From Amorphophallus konjac (lineage: Eukaryota; Streptophyta; Magnoliopsida; Alismatales; Araceae), in the NCBI GenBank assembly GCA_022559845.1, contig CM040118.1:266809519-266873518 (forward strand): a DNA stretch of 64,000 bases. The letters are read 5' to 3'. The number at the start of each line of letters is the position of its first letter. Positions within the stretch are counted from its first letter, which is position 1. The notes under the pieces were generated by a model. That model was not told the DNA's origin and ran no database searches. It worked only from the letters and a program-made list of their open reading frames with translations. Positions 55,851 through 64,000 of the stretch are shown piece after piece. A program made the translations under genes and the position numbers.

Positions 55851-58800
55851 TGTCACGCCCCGAACAAGGCGGAAGTATCGGGACGTACAGTTAGGGACAC
55901 GCTAGCAAGAGAGGGAACTAAATCTAAAACAATACACATGTGCTACAAGATGGAAATGCTAAATGATTAATAATAAACCACGACTAATACAATAATCCTC
56001 AAGTTCAACTTAATACAACTGGAATAATCAACCACTAAAACTCAATAACAAACTGAAACTAAATGATCTCCAAACACAACTAACAATAACACACTGCTAA
56101 CACACTAGAACTGATACACTCAAGACATCACTCCTGCCCTTCCCCATCGGTAAGCGCGTCACCTGAAAAGCCTGGAAAAGGGGGAAACAACGGGGTGTGA
56201 GCTAACGCTCAGTAGGAAATAACAGACATGTATAAGTGATTAACAGTTTAATTACATTTTTTCAAAATGTCATGCTACAAATGATAAAAACGATAAAAAG
56301 ATAACGATGATGAAACGAAATTCAAAGATCTTGCAAGGTCAAGAAATATAATGAATAGAATAGTAAGACAAGAATTTACTACAGGAGATAACGATAAAAA
56401 GTTGGCCATATCAAGTCAATTCAAGTCATGTCAAGCACGTATGTAATTTCATTTCCACGTCCAAGTAATGAGCAAGTACAGTAACCACAAGTAGAGTATA
56501 GAACAGTGACGAGTAGAAAGTGAAAAGTAGTAGAAAGTAATGTAGAGAGTAGTGAAGAGAGTAGTGGAGAGAGTAGTGGACAGTCCTAGATTTAACACAT
56601 GTCAAGTACTGGTGCCAAATGCCACACCTAGTCATTCACCTCCCAGGGGTACACGTAGTGTTCGGGCGCTCTTCCCAGGACCAGACCGAGCCCTTAATTG
56701 TTTGCCAGGCATTGATTTCTTTGGATCAAAGATCCCACGAATCTAGACTTCCACAGTTTATGGCCAGAATTCCAAGGTTTAAACTAAGTAGCAATAACAA
56801 CTTCAAGTAGGAAGGAGATTCATTTCCAGAATTTCAAGGTAAGTATAATCATCAAGGAGATTGAAATCAAGTCACAACAAGAGTTAATCGTGCTGCGCTA
56901 CTGTACAACAGCAGCAATCAAACAAGCTAATCAACATATTAATCCTAATCATCAAGTTAAGATATCATGATTTAACCATTATCATTTGCATTAAGACAAT
57001 TGCCAAGAAGCTGATTCAAGATGATAAGGCAAAGAACAACTCCCACAGGAGTGAAATAGAATGCATTAATAGAGATTTAGTTACACCATTAACCACTAAT
57101 TATGTGGGTTTCTATTTAATCTTGTATGCATTGAAATGAAGATGATAAACGGTGTGTTTTTATACTAAGTTTGCATGTATGGACCAATGTTAATTGAAAC
57201 TAAAAAGGGTACATGAATAGGTCATTAGTTCCTCAAAAATGTAGTTTTCAAAGTGTTTAGGTTGAATGGTTTGATTCTCCGATGATCAGGATTAATCCCC
57301 GGGTCAAATCATCAAAAAAAATGGGTTTACAATGCATGGGTCGACCCTTTGGGTCGACCCCTGGAAAAATTCCAGGGATGGGTCGACCCCTGGCTACCTG
57401 GCTGCATGGGTCGACCCATGGGTCGACCCCTGCAGGTTGTGGGTCGACCCATTGGGTCAACCCCTGCAAGGCAGCAAGCTGCTGCTTGCAGGGCTGAAAT
57501 GGGTCGACCCGTGGGTCGACCCCTGGGTTTCCAGACCCAAAAAGCTATGAAAAACTCCAAGAATTTGGGGTCTAAATGTATTGGGATCATAACCATAGAC
57601 TCTAGGGTCATTAATATGCATCTTAGGGTCATGAAACACAATTTTAAATCACGAATTTCGATAGGAATCCAATGAAATAAATCCTATTCTATGAAGAACA
57701 CAAGTGAAGTCTAGCTTGCTAGCATGCTTCTAATAACACACAAAATACTCTAGACATGATCTATAAAAATTAGGGATTTTGATGTCAAAAGAAAGCTAAC
57801 ATGCTATTGATTATATTCATGTATGTTAATTAGAAATTGGGCTGTTATCACCTACCTCAAATTGAAGAAGGAACTCGAAACCTAGAATAAATAACAACTT
57901 GACAGCACCTCACTAAAACCTCAATATCTCCACGGATACCTAATGAAAATTGGGGCTTTTGTCACCAATGGAAAGAGCTCGATGAGAGGTACAATTTGCT
58001 ATACTCATGATCAAGGTTTGGTTGAGAATTCCTACCTTAATCGATTGATCAAAGAAGGATGAAGGATAGCCAACGGCCTACTGACCGACCTCCACAAATC
58101 GAACTAGATCTCTCCAGATCCGAAATTTCAGCGAACCCCACAGCAGCCAAATGAAAGAAGACTCGTAGGGCTTCATTTTGATAGCTCATAGAGCTTCTGG
58201 AGCCTTCTAAATTGGGAGTATTTGCTGCTGCAAGCTACGTGTTTAGAAACGGCGCCGAAATCCTTGACTTGACCAAACTATGTCGGCAGCACGTTTTGGG
58301 GCTAAGTTTACCTCAAATTGATTGAGGGTAAATGTTCCTTACATTGTGGCCTTCCATTTGCCCCTGATTTCAGATCATTTGGTTGAGTAATCAGGTCGAA
58401 TTTGATGTTCAAAGTTTGGGTGAATAGTGAATACGAAGTTGGGTTAGGTGGGTTATAAGTCAGGCTTAATCCACTGATTAGGCCTAGATAATGATTTAAT
58501 TAGGCTTACTCCAAGAAGATAAAAGTGTTAGTCGAAGCATCTATTATTTAATTACTATTTTTATGAATTTTTATATGTTAGATAAAATTCCCCTTCTACT
58601 ATTCCGTAATTAATTAAATATTAAGTTCGGAAGACTTAGTTCGCTAATTCGGCTTAATAAACGATTTTTATTAGGCTTAATTGTAGAAGACAAAGTTGAT
58701 AAACAAAATTAATTCTACAAGATGTGATTTTTGGGGATTTTTAGAAAATAGTAGAAAAATGACTTATTCTATTAATTAATTAATTAAGCCAATTAATTGG

Positions 58801-58894
58801 GATAATTCTCATTAATTTCGAATAACTTCAAATAAAATCCAAATAATTACAAATAACTTTCTAAATAAATTTCTAAAGAATTTGGGGTCTTACA
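55851..58894 (-). repeat. 5' LTR of C (3044 bp)
   Basis: The partner of 47526-50581 with the same termini and only scattered differences. It contains eight GTCGAC cores at 57335-57527. No gene is seen. Confidence 0.95.
57335..57527. repeat. GTCGAC palindrome cluster, 5' LTR of C
   Basis: The counterpart of 49011-49213, lacking one CTGGGTCGACCC unit. One core has changed to GTCAAC and one, changed in the other LTR, is intact. Confidence 0.88.
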
Positions 58895-58899
58895 CTGGG

Positions 58900-59800
58900 A
58901 GTGTGCCTCCGATGTGGAAGCCACGAACATCGAATTTCTGATTGCCCATTGATGAATGAGCAAGCCACTAAAGACGAGAAGCGTCCGGCAAAGAAACAAG
59001 GCCTTCTGCAAGCTCTCCAAGAGATGGAACTAACAGAAGGTGGAATCGTGGAAGGTACACTAACTATTTGTTCTAAGACTGCTCTAGTTTTATTTGATAC
59101 CGGAGCAACTCATTCATTTGTTTCCAAGAAACTTACTGATTCATTTTTTAAGAAACCTGAACTGTTAGATTTGGTCATATCTACACCTCTTGGGAATGAG
59201 TCCGATATTACTTATCACTACCCAAACTGAGAAGTTATGGTTAAAGGAAATAATCTACCTGTCAACCTGATATGCCTAGATATGAAGGGGTATGATGTCA
59301 TACTAGGTGCCGACTGGTTATCCACATACCAAGCAACTGTAGATTGTTGGAACGGCAAGATAACTTTTGTGGACTATCTCAAAATGGTTTACATTAGCCC
59401 TTGGAATAGATCACCTCTTATCTCAGCTCTTTGAGCTAGTAAACTCATAAGTAAGGGATGTATGGCTTTCATAGCTTTTGTGATTGCCACGGAAGTCGAT
59501 GAGTCTAAACTTGAAGACATCCGTGTAGTTCGAGATTTTCCTGACGTTTTTCTAGAAGAATTGCCCAGCTTACCCCCTGAGCGGGAAGTGTCGTTCACAA
59601 TCGACCTTGTCTCTGGTGCTGGTCCTGTTTCCAAGGCACCTTATAGAATGTCCCCTACTGAGCTGAAGGACTTAAAAGAACAGTTGATGGAGTTATTGAA
59701 AAAGGGTTTCATCAGGCCGAGTACTTCCCCATGGGGAGCACCCGTGCTATTCTTCAAGAAGAAGGACGGAACAATGAGACTTTGCATCAATTATCGGTAG
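58900..59800 (+). pseudogene. D second zinc knuckle, protease and RT start
   Basis: This resumes the Gag-Pol frame after C: CLRCGSHEHRISDC knuckle, then protease [12 protein letters not shown] (about 59092) and [13 protein letters not shown] entry: [57 protein letters not shown]. Stops: TGA 59228-59230, TGA 59432-59434 and TAG 59798-59800. The last replaces the Gln of LCIDYRQ. The frame is never lost, so decay is by substitution. Confidence 0.9.
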
Positions 59801-61159
59801 CTAAACCACCTTACAATCAAGAACAAGTACGCACTGCCAAGAGTTGATGAGCTGTTTGATCAATTATCTGGAGCTACATACTTCTCCAAGATTGATCTTC
59901 GTTCTGGTTACCACCAATTGAAGATCAAAGAAGAAGACATTCATAAAATTGCATTCCGAAGTAGGTATGGGCATGACGAATTTACTGTTATGCCTTTCAG
60001 ACTAACAAATGCCCCTACAACCTTTTTGTAGTTAATGAACATCATATTTAGGCCCTACTTAGACCAATTTATTGTGGTCTTCATTGATGATATTCTGATC
60101 TATTCAAAGACCGAAGAAGACCATGAAGAACATATGAAGAAGGCATTGAAAATATTAAAGGAAAATAAATTATATGCCAAATTTAGCAAGTGCAAGTTCT
60201 GGCTCAAGGAAGTATCCTTCTTGGGCCATGTAGTATCGAAGAACGAAATTTCCGTCGACCCTTCAAAGGTCGAGTCCGTGAAGAATTGGGAACGGCCAAC
60301 AAATGCAACGAAAATTCGAAGCTTCTTGGGTCTAGCTAGTTATTACTGATGTTTCATCAAGGACTTCTCAAAAATTACTGTTCCTCTCACCAGGTTAACC
60401 CGCAAGGAAGTTCCTTATGAGTAGAATGAAGACTGTGAGAAGAGTTTCCAAACTTTGAAGGATCTCTTGACCACTGCTCTAGTCTTATCATTGCCAATTG
60501 AAGGAGAGAAGTACGAGGTATATACCGATGCTTCTGGTATTGGCCTCGGGTGTGTATTGATGCAAAATGGAAGAGTTATTGCATACTCTTCCCAGCAATT
60601 AAAGAAACACGAAGAGAACTACCTGGTGCATGATTTAGAGCTAGCCGCGGTGGTATTTGTCTTAAAGATCTGGAGACACTATCTCTACGGAGAACAATTC
60701 ACAGTATACTTCGATCACAAAAGCCTCAAATATTTATTCTCCCAAAAGGAGCTAAACATGCGGCAAAGGCGTTGGCTCGAATATCTCAAGGATTTCGACT
60801 TCACTATACAATACCATCCTAGTAAGGGTAATTCCGTAACTGATGCCCTTAGTCGAAAGCCGAGAGTAGTATTGGCATGTTATATGATTCAAGAATGGAA
60901 GTTGTTGGAGAAATTCTGTGAGCTTAATATCAGTACAGATGAGAAGAATGGGTGTATTACTCTATCCCATATGAGTCTACATCCAGATGTGCTACCTAAA
61001 ATTAAGAAGCAACAAGAAGAAGACCATGCACTGGTAGAAATAAAAGACAAGCTAGACGAGAGACCCGATTTCAAGCTAGCACCCGATGGCAGATTGCTAT
61101 TTCATGAACGGACATGTGTACCTGACTGTTCCGAGTTGAAAAAGAAGGTTCTTGAATAA
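59801..61159 (+). pseudogene. D RT and RNase H
   Basis: Same frame. [20 protein letters not shown], the catalytic [10 protein letters not shown] near 60074-60103 with both Asp kept, [19 protein letters not shown]. RNase [45 protein letters not shown]. Stops: TAG 60029-60031 (Gln), TGA 60347-60349 (Arg), TAG 60421-60423 (Trp) and TAA 61157-61159 (Glu). Confidence 0.9.
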
Positions 61160-62407
61160 GCTCATCGATCAAGATACACAATTCACCCTGGAGCCACTAA
61201 GATGTACCAAGACTTGAAACGGACTTTCTGGTGGCCTAATATGAAGAGGGAGGTAGCAGACTTTGTATCTCGCTGCCTAACATGCCAACAAGTGAAGGCG
61301 GAACATCAGAAACCCGCTGGAAAATTACATCCGCTAGATAATGCCAAGTGGAAGCGAGAAGATATCGGCATGGACTTTATCATTGGCTTGCCCAAGTCTA
61401 GGGGCGGACATGGTGGAATTTGGGTAATCATCGATCACCTAACTAAATCGGCTCATTTCTTGCTTATCCAGAGCCGATGGTCAGTTGATGTTCTTGCTAC
61501 CTTGTATATCAAAGAGATGGTTAGAATGCATGGAGTCCCGATGTCAATTATATCTGACCGAGACCTACACTTTACTTCTTATTTCTAGAAGAGTCTACAA
61601 CACTCTCTGGGGACGAAACTCAACTTTAGCACTACTTTCCATCCCTAGACAGATGGTCAGACTGAGAGGACAAACCATGTTGTTGAAGATATGTTAAGGG
61701 AATGTATTATAGACTTCAGCGATAGTTGGCATGACCACTTACCCCTGGCCGAATTTGCTTATAACAACAGCTATCAAGCCAGTATTCAAATGGCGCCTTT
61801 CGAGGCACTTTATGGCAGGAGTTGCCGATCTCTAATATGCTGGGAGGAAGTCAGTGAAAGACAAATTCTAGGCCTGGATATGGTAAGATATTCAACTAAG
61901 AAGATACACCTTATTCGAGAAAGGCTAGAGATAGCACAGTCCAGACAGAAATCTTATGCTGACAATAGGAGAAGAGATCTGGAATTTCAAGTTGGAGATC
62001 ATATTTTTCTCAAGGTATCTCTCGGCCGAGGTACTAGGAGATTCGGTGTTAAGGGCAAGCTAACACCAAGGTTTATTGGTCCATTCGAAGTATTGGAAAG
62101 AGTAGGCGAGGTGGCTTATCGCATTGCTTTACCTCCACAACTATCAGAAGTGCACAATGTATTCTATATTTCTATGCTGAAGAAGTCTGTGCACGATCCT
62201 TTCCATGTCATCGACCACAATGACTTGGTGATACAAAAGGACCTTACCTACGAGCAAAAGCCGATGAAGATCCTCTACCGAGAAGTCTGAGCTTTAAGGA
62301 ACAAGACGATCCCTATGGTGAAAATCCAATGGAATCGATGCTTAGAACAAGAAGCTACATGGGAAACTGAGGAGTCTATGAAAAGAAGATTTTCGGAGCT
62401 ATTCTAG
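61160..62407 (+). pseudogene. D integrase with chromodomain
   Basis: Zinc-binding [21 protein letters not shown] with [10 protein letters not shown]. The catalytic core has [14 protein letters not shown] and TDGQTERTN. The C-terminal domain is GPFEVLERVGEVAYRIALP. The Tekay-type chromodomain end is IPMVKIQWNRCLEQEATWETEESMKRRF, with the native stop TAG at 62405-62407. Stops within: TAG 61586-61588, TAG near 61647 and TGA 62288-62290. Confidence 0.9.
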
Positions 62408-62473
62408 TATGTAAGTACTCTACACCCTCCATATCTCCATATAAGTAGTTGTATTTTGGGACCAAATTCATTT

Positions 62474-62486
62474 AAATGGGGGAGGG
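62474..62486 (+). other. Polypurine tract of D
   Basis: AAATGGGGGAGGG abuts the 3' LTR start (TGTAGCACCC at 62487). It primes plus-strand DNA synthesis in this class. Confidence 0.9.
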
Positions 62487-63405
62487 TGTAGCACCCCCGA
62501 TAAAATGATAGAGAAATTGAACTTGTTAAAAAAATAAATCTTACATGAAGGCCTTATAAAAGTAAACATACATTGTGAGGGCCACTATATAAGTATACCA
62601 AGCACAACATAAAGGCCACCTTACAGTCAACACATAAATGACGTATGGGGGTTTTCCCCTTTTCCATACCAAGGGAAGGGGCACCCCTTTACCAGGGCGC
62701 CATCTACTAAATAGAGCCTCCACAGAAGGGTGCCAATTCCTTCAAAGGAGTCCACAAACCTATATATATAATACATCTTCTGCAGACCCATGTGATGGCT
62801 CAGCTTTTGTCTAAAGACATAGTAATGGGCACCCCCTTGTAAGGGCATCAATTCCTATCTATACACCAAACCCATCCTTTGAGAGACAAACAACCTCATT
62901 TAGCTGGTAATGCACCATCCTCTGGCCGTGGACAGCAAGGTTCTTGGATCTTGTTCCCCCAACTGGACCCTCAAGGTAATAAACCCATGCTTTTACGTTG
63001 GCCACAGAATTTCCTATAATTATTCTCTCCGTAGCACGGGCAGAGGCTACTGCCGTTATCACCATTGCCCGTAGAAGGGAATTTCTCCCTTCTTTTCTTT
63101 GGAAGACGTGAAGGAGCGTCTTCTTCCTACATTCTACATCCTGTTGCTGAAGCTTTGCGGTGGAGAACGTGTTTTTCCCTTATTTTCTCTAAAGCTCTGC
63201 TGAGAAGGGCTGGGCTTAGATTTCTTTCTTCTTACCACCTGTACCACGTGTGCCACTCCACAAAGGTAGGTTTTCTCAAGATTTGGCCTAATTAGTAGCT
63301 TAAATAGGGTCAACAAGCATGATTAGCAGTAGTTTAGTTCCATTTTCTATATTATATAGTTCCTGACATACTGGTTTTCGCAGTAGTTATTCCATCTTGC
63401 ATATT
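62487..63405 (+). repeat. 3' LTR of D, broken after 919 bp
   Basis: Collinear with 43258-44174 with scattered differences. It stops at GCATATT (63405) where the E-family LTR begins. The last five bases, ATATT, are the likely target duplication. The remaining LTR should continue beyond the window. Confidence 0.92.
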
Positions 63406-64000
63406 TGATGTGACACGAATCCTCGGACCTAGATTTGCAAGCAACACAACAATGTGGCAATGTCACACAAGCGGACTCACTCGCGTTGGCACACTCGGGT
63501 CCGTAGGTTAACCGGCGATGGTGGTGAGGGTCCGAGGTTTGACCTCGAGGTTCCATGGATATGGCCAGCTAGGGATGGACCCCCAATGGGCCAGGGATGC
63601 CCAATTTCAAGGGCGGCCGGCACGCCGAGGGCGTGGGATGTAATTACACTCTCACAACTCACCCGCGGTGGCACTCGAATTGATGGAAATTTGGAACGAG
63701 CTCTCTCTCACTGCCGACGGCGCAACTAGAGATAATACTAAACTAAGCAAAGGTAAGAAACCAGCAGAGGAGAGTGGTCAGAAGCTCACCTGATCGGTGT
63801 GAAGACACCGATCCCGGCCGGAGACGAGGGCGAGCGGGGGAGTGTGGGTTCCCCGCACACTGCGCCGATGAAGCTTCCCCTGTTCGAACAATACATACAC
63901 TACTCCCCACACAGGGGGGTTGGACTAGGGGTGGGGAAAATCTTGGTTACAATTAAACACTACCTCCACACAGGGAGGGGCGCTAAGCCAGCCAGGCGGG
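63406..64000 (-). repeat. E-family LTR in reverse orientation (partial)
   Basis: It begins TGATGTGACACGAATCC, the reverse complement of an LTR end. It continues with reverse matches to the AATCTAGGTCC, CCACGCCCTTGGC and CGTCGGACG-like blocks of LTR1. It runs off the window at 64000, so solo LTR or full element cannot be told. This is the fourth LTR of the family here. Confidence 0.88.

Larger units (their letters stand above)
47526..58894 (-). mobile_element. Element C: young full-length Tekay-like Gypsy with a TRIM insert
   Basis: Minus-strand element of 11,369 bp, flanked by target duplication CTGGG (47521-47525 and 58895-58899). LTRs are 47526-50581 (3') and 55851-58894 (5'). Their lengths, 3056 and 3044, differ by exactly one 12-bp unit in the GTCGAC cluster, and point differences are few, so the insertion is recent. 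Gag-Pol is nearly complete. Between the 5' LTR and Gag lies a Cassandra-like segment carrying 5S-derived sequence (55366-55843), absent from the related copy B. Confidence 0.95.
43258..63405 (+). mobile_element. Element D: Tekay/Del-like Gypsy holding element C
   Basis: 5' LTR 43258-46478, primer-binding site, Gag, then insertion C (47526-58894), then protease to chromodomain (58900-62407), polypurine tract and 3' LTR from 62487. The 3' LTR is broken at 63405 by another LTR. Without C the element body is 5' LTR plus about 4.6 kb of internal DNA. Gag-Pol reads in one frame across the C insertion, apart from one frameshift in Gag, but is interrupted by about ten stops. The TG start of the 5' LTR has become CG. 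Confidence 0.92.

Noticed and set aside
61485..61697. 70-codon plus-strand ORF
   Set aside because: Out-of-frame shadow of the D integrase.

Overview
The window is plant nuclear DNA made almost entirely of nested LTR retrotransposons. I found no host protein-coding gene, no tRNA gene, no functional rRNA gene and no CRISPR array. Evidence for a plant: primer-binding sites complementary to plant initiator tRNA-Met (TGGTATCAGAGC), Tekay/Del-like and other chromovirus Ty3/Gypsy polyproteins, a Sirevirus-like Ty1/Copia element, LTRs of 1.5-3.2 kb, and a 5S-bearing Cassandra-like TRIM. Nesting this deep suggests pericentromeric or other heterochromatin of a large-genome flowering plant. The species cannot be named from sequence alone. 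Element letters are mine.

Left block (1-9866). Element A (+) is the 3' end of a chromovirus (integrase tail, chromodomain, 3' LTR ending at 3049). It sits inside the pol of element B (-, Tekay-like, 3050-8232), whose 5' LTR carries a cluster of GTCGAC palindromes. 8233-9866 is unassigned, probably the 5' part of the LTR of F, and starts with a 33-bp tandem repeat.

Middle block (9862-32628). Element E (+) is flanked by TSD TAGGT. It has 2.4-kb LTRs and only 2.76 kb of internal DNA: a gag-like start and a long unknown ORF, but no reverse transcriptase, so it is non-autonomous. A 12.7-kb Sirevirus-like Copia element (-, 14190-26871, TSD CACAC) interrupts that ORF. A solo LTR of E's own family (28665-31127, TSD CCCAG) interrupts the 3' LTR of E. 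The Copia LTRs carry about 54 degenerate copies of an 11-bp motif in U3.

Right-centre block (32629-43257). F (+) is a decayed Tekay-like element with large internal deletions (gag, protease, RT start, an integrase scrap, 3' LTR fragment). It is followed by a coiled-coil ORF of an older unknown element (G), a Gypsy-type LTR fragment (K) and the 3' LTR end of a second Copia element (H, -).

Right block (43258-64000). D (+) is a Tekay-like element whose gag-pol is riddled with transition-type stop codons. It holds element C (-, 47526-58894, TSD CTGGG), a young full-length relative whose LTRs differ in length by a single 12-bp unit. In C, between the 5' LTR and gag, lies a Cassandra-like TRIM segment with a 5S rRNA-derived promoter, bounded on each side by a copy of the 12-nt primer-binding site: a Gypsy/TRIM chimera. 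The 3' LTR of D is broken at 63405 by another E-family LTR (-) that runs off the window.

Working logic: the elements supply Gag, protease, RT/RNase H and integrase for copying through RNA. Several copies here (E, the Cassandra-like segment, the defective C) would need these enzymes in trans. Insertion order, oldest to youngest, can be read from the nesting: host/G, then F, K and H, then D, B and E, then C, A, Copia-1 and the solo LTRs.
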